A stretch of DNA of 64,000 nt from Lachancea thermotolerans CBS 6340 (GCF_000142805.1 NC_013078.1:186001-250000); one strand, 5' to 3'; shown: positions 10,652 to 20,265, counted from the stretch's first letter. Notes: generated by a model not told the origin, from the sequence alone. Program-made: numbers and translations.

Positions 10652-12121
10652 ATGGATTCTGTTCTCAGGCAATTCAAGTATGTTAGTATCAGGAATAAGC
10701 TACCACGGGCTGGGTAATGTCTAGTGCGTTTTTACTAATAAATTCGCAAACTTAGCGAGTCGAGAGAGACCGGTGAAATTGAGCCAAGAAAGCGCGATAA
10801 GTTAGTTGTCGAACCGCAACCTAACGAATTTTACTTGAAATATGAGGATAGAAAGTACGATGAACAGTATTACTCCATGTACCAGTACCGTTTAAAGGTA
10901 TTGAGGGAGCGCGTCACCAAGAATTGTGAAGTCAAATGGGATTCACACTTTAAGCTGAAAAACCGTAAAGTTGTGAAGAAGAATAAGGTCTTAGATATCC
11001 AGGCCAACGAGCCCTGCTGGTGTGTGGGCACTATTTACTGCGAAATGAAATACAAGCCAAACATCCTAGAGGAGGTTGTTAACGATGTGTACGGCGCGCC
11101 TGATTTAGTGAAGGGTTACTTGGATGAGGACGGCACGGACGAAGTCATGTTAGAAGACGAAAGCGGTCGAGTGCTTCTTGTGGGTGAACTTGCGAAAACG
11201 AAACCACTGGTCAGTGGAACTGTAGTCGGAATCCTCGGGATGGAAGCAGATGCAGGTACTTTTCAGGTCTTGGACATTTGCTTTCCATCAGCCTTACCAC
11301 AGACCGAGCTTCCCGCGGGCTCTCAGCCTGGGAAAGTTGCACTAGTATCGGGACTAAACGCAAACCCTTCTAATCCAAGACTTTCACTAAAGCTGCAATT
11401 ATTACAGCAATACCTAACAGGCGATGTGATGAGCCCAGAGTCTGTTGCTGAAATTGGTAGACTTATAATATGTGGAAACTCAATAAATCCTGTTGACCCA
11501 GACCAGCTAACGGGATGCCTTACAGAAGCTGGAACTTTCTTTGGGAATACGCTTCAGTCCATGCCAATTGATCTCATGCCTGGTCCACGCGACCTTAGTG
11601 ATCAAAGCTTACCTCAGCAACCATTGCATAAGGCACTTTTTGGGCCCATGATTTCCCCGTTCTTTGAGGAATCCAATAAAGAACTCTTTTGTCCTACCAC
11701 AAACCCAGCATGGTTTCAGCTTAATGGTGTTCAATTATTAGGCACGAGCGGACAGAACATTGATGATATGTGCAAGTACGTTCTGCCTTTCGAACCAGAC
11801 TCTCAAGAAAACTTAGCAGAAGCTAATATCGCCACTAGGATGGACATCATTGAGGGGTGCCTAAGGTGGCAGAATATAGCACCAACAGCGCCCGATACAT
11901 TGTGGTGCTATCCTTATAAAGATGAAGACCCTTTCGTTCTGAAGAAATGGCCCCACGTATTTTTCGTTGGCAACCAGCCCCAATTTGCTTCGAAAGACGT
12001 GCAGTTGGAGGGGGGTGTCAAAGTCAAAGCTATTGCTGTTCCAGAGTTCAGCAAAACAGGGCAAGTTGTAATTTTAGATCTTGAAACGCTGGATACTACT
12101 CTCGTGACAATCGATATGTAG
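10652..12121 (+). CDS. POL31: DNA polymerase delta small subunit, two exons
   Basis: Pol31 (Hys2) is the essential B-subunit of DNA polymerase delta, and is shared with polymerase zeta. It bridges the catalytic subunit and Pol32. The coding sequence joins exon 1 (10652-10677, 26 bases) to exon 2 (10756-12121), giving 463 residues against 487 in S. cerevisiae. The joined N-terminus begins MDSVLRQFNESRE, which lines up with S. cerevisiae MDALLTKFNEDRS. The OB-fold block (QPCWCVGSIYCEMKYKP in yeast) and the calcineurin-like, catalytically inactive phosphoesterase domain are well conserved. Two in-frame ATGs lie upstream (10583, 10592), but homology favours 10652, and a TATA-like TTTATATATG at about 10628-10637 lies just before it. 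A perfect CACGTG-containing site (10561-10568) lies about 85 bp upstream. Confidence 0.97.
10678..10755 (+). other. POL31: Spliceosomal intron of POL31
   Basis: The intron is 78 bases. It has a consensus donor GTATGT at 10678-10683, a branch site TACTAAT at about 10732-10738 and an acceptor CTTAG ending at 10755. Splicing joins codon AA|C and restores the conserved N-terminus. Without it, exon 2 has no ATG start matching the family. As far as I know the S. cerevisiae gene has no intron. Confidence 0.95.
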
Positions 12122-12166
12122 ATTACTTACAAGTAAATGCATGAATTGAGGAAATGGATCAACATT

Positions 12167-14032
12167 CTAGGTGGTCCCTCTGAAATTCACCTTTTTTATT
12201 GGTACTTCTCGCCCTTTATCGTTGGATCCTTTACCATATAATGTGTCAGCCCCGAGACGCGTGCGCGATAAATCGCGGTTTTCCGTATCAACACCAATTC
12301 GGTCAAGTAAAGCGTTTGAAAGCGTTGGCATTATTGGTTGGGCCAAAATGGAAGTTATGCGAACTACCTCAATTGCTGTAAATATTATGAGGTCTTGTTC
12401 TTCGCCGGATTTGAGCCAAGGTGTCGAGGTCTGAACAAAGGCATTCGCTTTTCCAATCACATCCCAAAGAAGCTTCAGGGCAGAACGCGTCTCGAGCTGG
12501 CGCATGTGAGAAGAGAAAAGTTCCGGCAGCGTTTGGAGAAGTTGAATAAGTTCTCGGTATGACTCTTGCGCTTCGGTTCCAATTAATGTTGCAGCATTAT
12601 TTTCAGGGTTAGCAGCTTGACTTGCGAAGGTCTCAACGGCCCTTGGAATGTTAAACTTGTTGCTGCAACATCTGTTTAGAAGATTACCCCATTTTGAAAC
12701 AATCTGCTCGCGGGTGGCATGCAGGCGCTCTTCCCGAAAGTCCCCGTCGGCTTCGATATGGGAGTTCTCGAGCAAATACCATCTGACTGGGTCGCACTCA
12801 TAATGTAAAATCATGTCCAGTGGATCAACGACATTACCAACAGACTTACTCATCTTGACACCGCCGGAAAGCCAATGGCCATGAACAATGATCTGTTTAG
12901 GTAAGGGGATACCCGCTGCCATCAAGAAGCATGGCCAGTAGATAGCGTGAAACTTCGCAATGTCTTTACCAATGATATGCGTAGTGTTGACCCACCAATT
13001 GCGCGGCATCTTCAGTTGGCTGGTGATAGTGTGCTTAACGGCTGCCGGCGAATTGTCTAGGACGGCTTGTAGGCCACCAACTGAAGTCAAATAGTTACAA
13101 AGCGCATCAAACCAGACGTATATTTTCTGCGAAGGATCCTGCGGCACATCTATACCCCATTTGATTCTTGAGCTTGGCCTTGATATAGACAGGTCTCGAA
13201 GCTTGGAGCCCCGCAGCTCGTTTATTATTTGGTCCCGTCTGGATGGAGGGGAGATGAAATGCGGGTTTTCCTTCTCTAGGAATGTCAATAATCTATTCTG
13301 GAAGGAAGAGAGCTTAAAGAAGTAGTTAGTTTCTGAATGATAAACCACTCCATTTCTGGTTTCCGTATTTATGAACTTCCCATCTTTGCGAATTTCAGGG
13401 CTTCCAAAGGGTAATTCCTGGCCATCTCCTTGAAGCTGTACTACTTTGGATTCAGGATAAAAGCACTCGTCCGATATGGAGTACCAGCCTTCGTGCTCGC
13501 CCTTATAAATATAACCGCTTTCCCAACATCTATTCCACAGCTCCCGGACTGCTCTGACGTGGTCGTAATCCGTAGTTCTTATGAACCGGGTGTAACTTAT
13601 ATTAGCCATTTGGTCTAACTTTACGAACTCGCGGTAGAGTACATCAACGAACTGCTTGGGATTACTGTACCCATTCTTCTCACTAGCGTTTTGGATTTTG
13701 AGTCCATGCTCGTCGGTTCCAGTAGTAAACAGTGTGTTATAGCCTTGCATCGCTCGCCACCTCTTAGTTACATCGCACAGTAAACTCGAATACAAGTGAC
13801 CTAGATGCGGTCTCGCGTTCGGGTAGAATATGGGCGTAGTTATATGAAAAAGTGCACCTTTTAACCTCGCAGGCACTCCTCTGGACGGCGGCATGGTGCT
13901 TGTCCGTCTAACTGGTTTTCTGGATTTAAAATGTGATGCGTTGATGATTTTTCGAAACAATGATATACACCAGAATCGTAAGCCTTTTGGCGTGCTATGC
14001 GCAACAACGATCCGGATGCTAGTCCCCCACAT
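12167..14032 (-). CDS. MSM1: Mitochondrial methionyl-tRNA synthetase
   Basis: This class I aminoacyl-tRNA synthetase charges mitochondrial tRNA-Met. The 621-residue frame shows the HIGH-type signature HLGH at residues 76-79 after TTPIFYPNARP, the TTGTDEHGLKIQ block, and the KMSKS loop (VKMSKSVGN). The anticodon-binding helical domain fills the last third. S. cerevisiae Msm1 has 575 residues. The extra N-terminus here carries no Asp or Glu in its first 80 residues, and is rich in Arg, Lys, Ser and Thr, as expected of a mitochondrial targeting sequence. A second in-frame ATG at 13894 (residue 47) would give a 575-residue protein, exactly the S. cerevisiae length, and leave more promoter space after YIP1 (227 instead of 89 bp). 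Which start is used is open. Confidence 0.96.
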   Translation of the reverse strand: MWGTSIRIVVAHSTPKGLRFWCISLFRKIINASHFKSRKPVRRTSTMPPSRGVPARLKGALFHITTPIFYPNARPHLGHLYSSLLCDVTKRWRAMQGYNTLFTTGTDEHGLKIQNASEKNGYSNPKQFVDVLYREFVKLDQMANISYTRFIRTTDYDHVRAVRELWNRCWESGYIYKGEHEGWYSISDECFYPESKVVQLQGDGQELPFGSPEIRKDGKFINTETRNGVVYHSETNYFFKLSSFQNRLLTFLEKENPHFISPPSRRDQIINELRGSKLRDLSISRPSSRIKWGIDVPQDPSQKIYVWFDALCNYLTSVGGLQAVLDNSPAAVKHTITSQLKMPRNWWVNTTHIIGKDIAKFHAIYWPCFLMAAGIPLPKQIIVHGHWLSGGVKMSKSVGNVVDPLDMILHYECDPVRWYLLENSHIEADGDFREERLHATREQIVSKWGNLLNRCCSNKFNIPRAVETFASQAANPENNAATLIGTEAQESYRELIQLLQTLPELFSSHMRQLETRSALKLLWDVIGKANAFVQTSTPWLKSGEEQDLIIFTAIEVVRITSILAQPIMPTLSNALLDRIGVDTENRDLSRTRLGADTLYGKGSNDKGREVPIKKVNFRGTT

Positions 14033-14121
14033 ACTTTTTACCCATATAGCTTCCGAACTACGCTGCGAGTCTTGTCATTTTTCCTACTTAGTTGAAGCAT
14101 TTATGTACATCATTTGAAGCC

Positions 14122-14841
14122 CTACACAAATATAGCCATGAGGGCGAACACACTGTAGAAGATGGAGAGCGGGTACGCGATCAAAACCCTAGCATTTTTA
14201 AGTTGTAGTACAGCGGTGAAAAATCCAGAGGAGGACCATGTGCACCAGCACACAAAGATAAGTGCCAGCGCGTAGCCCATCATGTTGTTGAGAGGGAAGA
14301 AAACGCCTACCAGCGACAAGAGGCATAGAGGGAGGAAGCAATATCCTAGGATAGAGGCTGTTCTTAGGAAAAGTTGTTGTGGTTGGGCTTTGTTGTCCTC
14401 ATTGCCCATGAGACGGAGGAGTGTGTGTAATGAAATAGTGCCAAAAAGTGCGACTCCGTAGATGTACCCGAAATGAACCTTTCCTGCGGCTAGTAGTAGT
14501 GTTCCAAAAAGAAGACAGAATATAAGCGGCCCTGCGAGGTCGCAGTCAGATATGATCTCCAGAGGCAGCGAGTCTGACCGTCTCAATGGCTGCAAAACGT
14601 TTTTGGTCTTGGTCAGAATATGGCTGAAATTGATTCCTATCTCCTCGAGAAGGGGGAGTTCGTGGGGATACCCTTTGGTTGACAAGGCATTCAGCAGGCC
14701 TGGGGGGAGGGGGTCCTGCGAAAACGCCTGTGTCGCTGGTTGTTGCGCGAAGTTCATTGAGCCCTGTGGCATCTGGAACTGCGGTGATGGCTGGTAGAAT
14801 CCGAAGCCTCCTTGTGGATTTGCACCGTTGTTGAAGGACAT
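14122..14841 (-). CDS. YIP1: Yip1, Rab-interacting Golgi membrane protein
   Basis: The 239-residue protein has a Gln/Pro/Gly-rich cytosolic N-terminus of about 90 residues, followed by five hydrophobic segments between about 105 and 239, the Yip1-domain plan. S. cerevisiae Yip1 has 248 residues. It is essential for COPII vesicle biogenesis and ER-to-Golgi traffic and binds the Rabs Ypt1 and Ypt31 together with Yif1 and Yos1. The conserved DLAGPLIF and YGVALFGTISLHTLLRLMG blocks of the family are visible. It is tandem with MSM1 on the same strand and divergent from RBG2, the same order as YGR171C-YGR173W. Confidence 0.94.
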   Translation of the reverse strand: MSFNNGANPQGGFGFYQPSPQFQMPQGSMNFAQQPATQAFSQDPLPPGLLNALSTKGYPHELPLLEEIGINFSHILTKTKNVLQPLRRSDSLPLEIISDCDLAGPLIFCLLFGTLLLAAGKVHFGYIYGVALFGTISLHTLLRLMGNEDNKAQPQQLFLRTASILGYCFLPLCLLSLVGVFFPLNNMMGYALALIFVCWCTWSSSGFFTAVLQLKNARVLIAYPLSIFYSVFALMAIFV

Positions 14842-15207
14842 TGTTGATGCTAGCTAGATGTCGGAGGAAGTTGTGTTGTTAAATGTTATGCGTTTGAATT
14901 TGCGGGCTGAAATTTAAAACGGCAAATCTGGTCGTTTGAAAAAAGCCTCACAGGTTTGCTGAGCAGTACTTGTGACGAAATCCAGTCCCAGTCGCTTCAA
15001 GCAAGTTCACAATGACCTTTTCAATCCCTTAGGACTTATTTGATCGAAGCTTTTGTTGACTTCAAATGTTTTAAGAACCTCGATCTTGTGCATGTGCACG
15101 AAGCCCTTTGAAGCATTAAATATGAAAATTTGAGTTCATAGTGGATTCGATGAGCTCCAAGAACAAGAGGGAATATAGGTGTACAGGAAGAATAGTGGCG
15201 GTTCAAG
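14842..15207. other. Intergenic, divergent YIP1 / RBG2 promoters
   Basis: The 366 bp hold the promoters of two divergent genes. I see no TATA box with a good consensus, no RNA gene and no repeat. An open frame on the minus strand that reaches in from RBG2 has no protein character. Confidence 0.5.
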
Positions 15208-16314
15208 ATGGGTGTCATTGAGAAGATTAAGGCTATCGAGGAGGAGATGGCTCGGACGCAGAAAAACAAGGCCACCGAGTACCATCTAGGGCTGCTGAAG
15301 GGTAAGCTAGCACGTTTCAGACAACAGTTGTTGGCAGAAGAAACCGCGCCTACGGGCGGCGGTGGCACAGGGTTTGAGGTCGCCAAGTCCGGAGATGCGC
15401 GTGTAGTGCTGATCGGGTATCCTTCTGTGGGTAAGTCCTCTCTTTTGGGCAAAGTGACGACCACGAAGTCGGAGATCGCGCACTACGCGTTTACCACGCT
15501 GACTTCCGTGCCCGGCGTGTTGAAGTACCAGGGCGCTGAAGTCCAGATTGTGGACTTGCCTGGTATTATCTACGGTGCTTCGCAGGGCAAGGGTAGAGGT
15601 AGACAGGTCGTAGCCACAGCGCGTACCGCGGACCTGATCCTAATGGTTCTGGATGCCACGAAGGGGGCACACCAGCGGGAGTCACTAGAAAAAGAACTAG
15701 AGGCCGTTGGGATACGTCTGAACAAAGAAAAGCCCAACATTTACTACAAGAAAAAAGAGACGGGGGGTGTGAAAGTTACGTTCACCTCTCCCTCGAGGGC
15801 GAACCTAACGGAGGAAGCGATCAAGATGATTTTGAAAGACTACCGTGTTCACAACGCCGAAGTTTTGGTGCGCGACGACAAATGCACGATCGACGACTTC
15901 ATCGACATCATTAACGACCAGCATTGCAATTACATCAAGTGCCTATATGCGTACAACAAGATCGACGCGGTCTCGCTTGAGGAGGTCGACCGTCTGGCAC
16001 GCGAGCCTAATACTGTGGTGATGTCGTGTGAGAATGATCTAGGTCTTGACGACGTGGTGGATGAAATCTGGTACCAGTTGAATCTGAGCCGTGTTTACAC
16101 CAAGAAAAGAGGTGTGAAGCCGGACTTCTCTGATCCACTCGTAGTGAGGAACGCTTCCACAATAGGCGACATGTGCCACTCCATTCACAGAGACTTTAAA
16201 GAGAAGTTCAAGTATGCGCTTGTGTGGGGGTCCTCTGCGAAGCACTCTCCACAAAAATGTGGGCTAACCCATAAACTTCACGACGAAGATGTAGTGAGTT
16301 TATTCACTAAATAG
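15208..16314 (+). CDS. RBG2: DRG-family ribosome-binding GTPase
   Basis: The 368-residue protein is a developmentally regulated GTP-binding protein. The order is an N-terminal helical region (about 1-45), the G1 loop GYPSVGKSS at 70-78, the switch II motif with DLPG, an inserted S5D2L-like domain, the G4-type NKID motif, and a C-terminal TGS domain from about residue 290. S. cerevisiae Rbg2 also has 368 residues. It works with Gir2 on polysomes, overlapping Rbg1-Tma46 and Slh1 in easing translation. The start has a good context, and no upstream in-frame ATG competes. The gene closes the block that matches S. cerevisiae chromosome VII (YGR169C-YGR173W); chromosome XII-type genes follow. Confidence 0.97.
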   Translation: MGVIEKIKAIEEEMARTQKNKATEYHLGLLKGKLARFRQQLLAEETAPTGGGGTGFEVAKSGDARVVLIGYPSVGKSSLLGKVTTTKSEIAHYAFTTLTSVPGVLKYQGAEVQIVDLPGIIYGASQGKGRGRQVVATARTADLILMVLDATKGAHQRESLEKELEAVGIRLNKEKPNIYYKKKETGGVKVTFTSPSRANLTEEAIKMILKDYRVHNAEVLVRDDKCTIDDFIDIINDQHCNYIKCLYAYNKIDAVSLEEVDRLAREPNTVVMSCENDLGLDDVVDEIWYQLNLSRVYTKKRGVKPDFSDPLVVRNASTIGDMCHSIHRDFKEKFKYALVWGSSAKHSPQKCGLTHKLHDEDVVSLFTK

Positions 16315-16477
16315 ATAGATAATTCAAGAATACGACCTAATGCTATTAACCTCAAAGCCGCCCGCCGAGAAGCAGGCTATCCGTAGGAAATAGAAAGGTA
16401 TCTCTGTATTGTATTCAACCGCACGCTTACTCTACCCTACTACATAATATCAACTAAATGGATTACTTTCGAAATAA

Positions 16478-16559
16478 GGCAATTTGGCCGAGTGGTTAAG
16501 GCGTAAGATTAGAAATCTTTTGGGCTCTGCCCGCGCAGGTTCGAATCCTGCAGTTGTCG
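16478..16559 (+). tRNA. tRNA-Ser, anticodon AGA
   Basis: The 82-base type II tRNA has a long variable arm (TGGGCTCTGCCCG). The acceptor stem GGCAATT pairs with AGTTGTC using two G-U pairs, and G is the discriminator. The A box lies in TGGCCGAGTGG and the B box in GGTTCGAATCC. The anticodon AGA is at 16511-16513 and there is no intron. It differs from S. cerevisiae tRNA-Ser(AGA) at few places; one, T at 16504, leaves a T-T mismatch at the top of the anticodon stem (27-43). A T-run near 16568-16573 should end RNA polymerase III transcription. Confidence 0.98.
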
Positions 16560-16769
16560 TTATTTCCTTTTTTGCCGCGCAGAGCAGCGTTATATGGTGT
16601 TTAACTCAAACTAGCCTCTAAAGTCCAGACCGGCACCTCCGGAGCGAAGCTCAGGCGTGCTATCTTATAGGTTTCAACAAAGTGAAATTTATTTTTTGTA
16701 TAATTGTCTGTGTCAACGTATCTAAGCCTTGAGCCCGAACTTCAGGCTCGCGTCTCTGTCATAAAGTTT

Positions 16770-17798
16770 TTAAGCCTTCAAAGGGACGGAGAGTCTCTTG
16801 AAACCACCGCAATCTCTGCAGGTCTCCTGGTGAATGGCCATCAATCTCTGGGCTTCCAATGGGTCCTCGACCTCGTTAGGCTCGTCCCAGGACAAGTACT
16901 CGTTAGTGTAGTTGGCCTTGTAGTCTAGAGGCAGGATCTCCAATCTCTTACCGTAGCCGGTAACCTTGTTCCAGTCACGGTGGACGTTGAACAAGGAGGA
17001 AGAGAAGTAGGCGTAGCATCTCTGGAACTGCTTGAAGCTCAAGTCGTTGTCAAGCTCGGGCTTGAAGTCAACGTACTCCTTCCAGGCATCGATTGGATGA
17101 GCCAAGACGAAGTCGGTGGCCTTCTTGACAGCCGTGAGGAACTTGCGAACCTTCTCGGGGTTGGCGGCCAAGAACTTGTCGTTGCAGATGTACAAGATGG
17201 TGCAGAAGCAGCAGCAGCCCAGGCAAGCCAGCTTGTCGATACGGAGCATCTTGGCGTCAGTGGCAGGCTTGCCCTGGGCCTTGAGGTACTCCTCGAGCTC
17301 GACTTGCTGCATGCACTCGATACCAATACCAGCATCGATCTTGCCCTCGATGATGTATTTGGCGACGTTCATGCCACATCTGACGGCAGTGTAGTCGTCT
17401 GGGGTCATACCGTAGTGCTTGGTGAGCTCGTCAAGCTGGATCTTGCCGAATTCGCCGACATAGCCGATCTTCTTGCCTCTGAGTGACTGGAAGTCGTCGG
17501 TGATACCGCGGCCGGCCATGTACAACAACCCGGTGAAGGGCTCGTCAAGCAGCGAGCCGACAGAGGTCACAGGGAAGCCACGCGCCTTGGCTGCCAGGGT
17601 ATGGATCATGGCCTTGAGGCCCATGTCGACCTTGCCGGACCCGATCAGCTCAGTGACGTCCGAGGGGTTGGTAGGCTCAATGAGCGCCAAGTCCAAGCCC
17701 TGTTCCTTGAAGTAGCCCTTTTGCAACGCTAGGAAGATAGGGATGTGGTATGGCGCTGGTTGCCAGTTCAGGAGAAAGGTGATCTTTTCGGTGGACAT
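16770..17798 (-). CDS. THI5: 4-amino-5-hydroxymethyl-2-methylpyrimidine phosphate synthase
   Basis: The 342-residue protein makes the pyrimidine precursor of thiamine from pyridoxal phosphate and its own active-site histidine, so each molecule acts once. The fold is of the periplasmic-binding-protein type. The substrate histidine is His66 and the PLP-binding lysine is Lys62, both in LKAMIH, and the iron-binding CCCFC motif is at 195-199, the same numbers as in S. cerevisiae Thi5 (340 aa). S. cerevisiae has four subtelomeric copies (THI5/11/12/13); this is an internal copy. Codons are strongly biased to C/G at the third base, typical of a highly expressed gene. THI genes of this type are repressed by thiamine. 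The upstream region has TTTATACTA-type TATA sequence near 17885, but I could not place Thi2/Pdc2 sites. Confidence 0.96.
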   Translation of the reverse strand: MSTEKITFLLNWQPAPYHIPIFLALQKGYFKEQGLDLALIEPTNPSDVTELIGSGKVDMGLKAMIHTLAAKARGFPVTSVGSLLDEPFTGLLYMAGRGITDDFQSLRGKKIGYVGEFGKIQLDELTKHYGMTPDDYTAVRCGMNVAKYIIEGKIDAGIGIECMQQVELEEYLKAQGKPATDAKMLRIDKLACLGCCCFCTILYICNDKFLAANPEKVRKFLTAVKKATDFVLAHPIDAWKEYVDFKPELDNDLSFKQFQRCYAYFSSSLFNVHRDWNKVTGYGKRLEILPLDYKANYTNEYLSWDEPNEVEDPLEAQRLMAIHQETCRDCGGFKRLSVPLKA

Positions 17799-18288
17799 TG
17801 AAGACGATGAAGTGTTCGATGGTGATAGTGATGGAGTGAGAAGAAACTGGGAGACTTAATCCAACAACGCTCGCACCCACTCCTTTTATACTACTTCAAG
17901 CCCCTCTTGCCGTTGCTTGCTAGGCTCTTGCGGAAGCGCGCGACACCGCCTCTCATGGCGTGTTCGTGCACGCTCCCTTAAGGCTCTTGCGCGTGTAACC
18001 GGCACGCCCTCGGCACACCTGCGCACCTAATTCGCCAGAAGAGCCTGCACACAATTCCTCACACTTGCGTGCTAGCTTGATATCGGCCATCCGGGTACTC
18101 CCCACCTTTTGCTCATCGTGCGTCGAATGCGTTGTGAAGCTCAAACATTTATGCACTTTACTTGTTTTTCCAGAATATCAAAAAGCTAATCTGAACAACT
18201 ATAACCACCAGAGGAAACACGATGAAAACATACGTGGAAACACCCGTAGGACCTCAATTGGCTTGTGCAGGCGCTTCTGTATAGTGAT
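17799..18288. other. Intergenic, divergent THI5 / TEN1 promoters
   Basis: The 490 bp carry the promoter of THI5 (towards the left) and of TEN1. A TATA-like sequence occurs near 17885. The right part holds a short uORF described separately. No RNA gene or repeat is visible. Confidence 0.5.
18222..18284 (+). promoter_or_regulatory. Candidate uORF just upstream of TEN1
   Basis: An ATG at 18222 opens a 20-codon frame that stops with TAG at 18282-18284, four bases before the TEN1 ATG at 18289. If the mRNA starts upstream of 18222, scanning ribosomes would meet it first. The 5' end of the transcript is unknown, so this is a candidate only. Confidence 0.35.
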
Positions 18289-18732
18289 ATGAGCATATTG
18301 GTAGTAGATATGGATGAAGTTCGGAGTTTGGCCCAGCGCCACAGCATCGAGATGGGGCTCGAACGGCTGCGCGTAGTTGGCCAGTACGTGGGATCGTGGT
18401 GGGACGCAGGCCGGCTGCGTCTAGAGTTTGGGAATGTGAGTGGCCTGGCGAGCGCAGGTGGGCGTGCGGTGCTGGATGCTAGCGAGAGCGCGCTGGAGCG
18501 GGTCCGTCGCGCACGCGCAGGGCTCGTGGAAGGTGCTGTGTGCGACGTGCGGTGCTGCGTAATGGGCCGGGACGTGGAGGTGATGGAGCTGCGAGTGCTA
18601 ACGCTGCGGGAAGTGCAAGCTCTGGGCGAGTTTTTGGCCGGGGACGCGGGGCGAGAGTTCATGAGCCTGAGCTCTGGGGCTCTGCAACACGCTGGGCACG
18701 ACAGACGCGACGATGAGGACCGGGCCCGCTGA
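18289..18732 (+). CDS. TEN1: Candidate Ten1, telomere CST-complex subunit
   Basis: The 147-residue protein has no motif I can name with certainty. It is Arg/Val/Leu-rich with alternating short strands, compatible with a single OB fold. The call rests on synteny. In S. cerevisiae TEN1 (YLR010C, 160 aa) lies next to RLP24 (YLR009W) on the opposite strand, followed by PAM18, NSE1 and SSK1; all four follow here in the same order and relative orientation. Ten1 with Cdc13 and Stn1 caps telomeres. The frame is open upstream to a GTG, but the first ATG is at 18289. Base composition is extreme: 44 of 60 bases at 18481-18540 are G or C. Ten1 proteins evolve fast, so poor similarity is expected. A structure prediction would decide. 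Confidence 0.65.
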   Translation: MSILVVDMDEVRSLAQRHSIEMGLERLRVVGQYVGSWWDAGRLRLEFGNVSGLASAGGRAVLDASESALERVRRARAGLVEGAVCDVRCCVMGRDVEVMELRVLTLREVQALGEFLAGDAGREFMSLSSGALQHAGHDRRDDEDRAR

Positions 18733-18901
18733 CAGGGCAGCCTCTTATAAGTGCGTCGCGCTGCACGCGTGCTCTCGCAGTCGCCAAACTTTCGGCCGAC
18801 AGCCATAGCCCTGCTCGAATTCGATAATATTAATATACACTCTACTTCCGCTATTTCTACTGTTGGATCGCGCAGATCGCGCAGCTCGCGGGTCTGCACG
18901 C

Positions 18902-19501
18902 TTAGAAGGCAATTTTCTTTCCAACCTTGCGCTTGTTTGTGAGCACGACCTTCTGCTTTTGGGCCTCGGCCTCGCTCTCGTCCTCGCTCTCGTGCTCGGA
19001 CTCGCTGTCCACGTCCATCTCCTCGCTTTCCGCGTCGCTCGCGGCCTCTACGCGCTCCGCGCGCTCCGCCGTGCGCAACAGCTCCACATCGCGCATGTTC
19101 AACAGCTCGGGGTTCTTCTCCACCAGCTGGCGGTCCCGCAGGAACTCGCGCTCCTTGTTTCCACGCATACGGTTCTTGTAGAACGCACGCTCACGCTTCT
19201 GGCGGATCTCCTCGACCCGAGCCATCGCCCGCAGAGTCGTGGCAACCAGCTCCCTATTGTACCTAACGGGCACGTTACGGCGCTGAGCGAACGCCAGCGT
19301 GCTGTCAACCGCCAGCTCCTTGCCCGCGGCCTTACGGAACGCCTTGGTCCACCGCAGCTTTCTTGGGTTACGGCGCTGCTTGAAGTTCTTGTGACACTTG
19401 GACCGGCAGAAGCGGAACTCCTTTGCGTCGTTACGCACAAACATGATACCGTGGCCTGGATAGCATGGCGATGAGCAGAAATGACAACTGTAGACCCTCA
19501 T
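18902..19501 (-). CDS. RLP24: Rlp24, pre-60S ribosome assembly factor
   Basis: The 199-residue protein is an L24e-like factor. It begins with the zinc-binding part [11 protein letters not shown] and [10 protein letters not shown], then basic helices, then an acidic Ser/Glu/Asp-rich region at about 155-180 and a basic C-terminus. S. cerevisiae Rlp24 has 199 residues as well. It holds the place of Rpl24 on nucleolar and nuclear pre-60S particles and its C-terminal tail recruits and activates the AAA-ATPase Drg1 in the cytoplasm. The divergent neighbour is PAM18, with PAC and RRPE motifs between them. Codons are strongly GC-biased, as in the other genes of this stretch. Confidence 0.97.
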   Translation of the reverse strand: MRVYSCHFCSSPCYPGHGIMFVRNDAKEFRFCRSKCHKNFKQRRNPRKLRWTKAFRKAAGKELAVDSTLAFAQRRNVPVRYNRELVATTLRAMARVEEIRQKRERAFYKNRMRGNKEREFLRDRQLVEKNPELLNMRDVELLRTAERAERVEAASDAESEEMDVDSESEHESEDESEAEAQKQKVVLTNKRKVGKKIAF

Positions 19502-19535
19502 TTCGCCTCAGATTCAACTTTTGATGGGATGCGAT

Positions 19536-19573
19536 GCGATGAGATGCCCTTGCAGATTGTCAAAAAATTTTTT
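19536..19573 (-). promoter_or_regulatory. PAC and RRPE motifs of RLP24
   Basis: GCGATGAGA at 19536-19544 matches the PAC element (core GATGAG), and AAAAAATTTTTT at 19562-19573 matches the RRPE. They lie about 35 and 60 bp upstream of the RLP24 start. This pair marks ribosome-biogenesis promoters in budding yeasts, bound by Dot6/Tod6 and Stb3 respectively. Confidence 0.75.
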
Positions 19574-19679
19574 CCAGCTTAATTTTTATAGCCATTTTCT
19601 TCCAGAGCTGGAAAATAGTCTTGAAACAGGCAGAAGAAAGGCCAAGTGGACAGGCGAAAAGGACGAGAAAGCGAGTAAT

Positions 19680-20159
19680 ATGGCACCAATCGAGGCCCCA
19701 CAACTGGCGATCCCTGGGGAACCATCCGCGGTAGCACCACAGGCATTTAATGAACTGGTTCCTGCTACGGCTGCGCCCGTAGGGAGCGCGAAAAAGAGCA
19801 TGGACGAAAAGTTCGACGAGGCGCTGGCGTTCATGGGCCGGCACCCGGTGATGAGCGGTGTAGGCGGGTTTCTGGGACTGTACTTCGCGGCGGGTGCGTT
19901 CAAGAGTGTGTCGCGCATGATGGGCGGCGGGCCCAAGGCTGCGCAGTTCGCTAAAGGCGGATTCGACCCGAAGATGAACACTAAAGAGGCGCTGCAGATC
20001 CTGAACTTGAGCGAGAATAACCTTAACCGCAAGAAGCTGAAGGAGGTGCACCGCCGCATCATGCTGGCAAATCATCCGGACAAGGGCGGAAGCCCTTACC
20101 TGGCAACTAAGATCAACGAAGCCAAGGACTTTCTGGAGAAGCGCGGCTTGCGCAAATAG
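19680..20159 (+). CDS. PAM18: Pam18/Tim14, J-protein of the mitochondrial import motor
   Basis: The 159-residue protein has an N-terminal intermembrane-space segment, one membrane segment at about residues 57-75 ([15 protein letters not shown]) and a matrix J-like domain with the HPD motif at residues 132-134. S. cerevisiae Pam18 has 168 residues. With Pam16 and Tim44 it stimulates the mtHsp70 ATPase at the TIM23 channel. The frame is open upstream to 19521, but that stretch covers the PAC/RRPE region; the ATG at 19680 gives the family length. It is divergent from RLP24. Confidence 0.97.
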   Translation: MAPIEAPQLAIPGEPSAVAPQAFNELVPATAAPVGSAKKSMDEKFDEALAFMGRHPVMSGVGGFLGLYFAAGAFKSVSRMMGGGPKAAQFAKGGFDPKMNTKEALQILNLSENNLNRKKLKEVHRRIMLANHPDKGGSPYLATKINEAKDFLEKRGLRK

Positions 20160-20265
20160 GTGGAGCGCGCGTGCGCGCTCGCATAACCCACATGTACATA
20201 GTAATAACACGCAGATCTTTGAATATCCGCGCACCGGCGGGCGGCACGACGGGAGGGCAACTCCC

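Noticed and set aside
18186-18899. 237-codon minus-strand frame opposite TEN1
   Set aside because: Ser/Arg/Thr-rich antisense product of GC-rich DNA. The plus-strand frame fits synteny, orientation and length of TEN1.
19560-20234. 224-codon minus-strand frame opposite PAM18
   Set aside because: PAM18 on the plus strand has a clear J domain and membrane segment; the antisense frame crosses the RLP24/PAM18 promoter and has no family.
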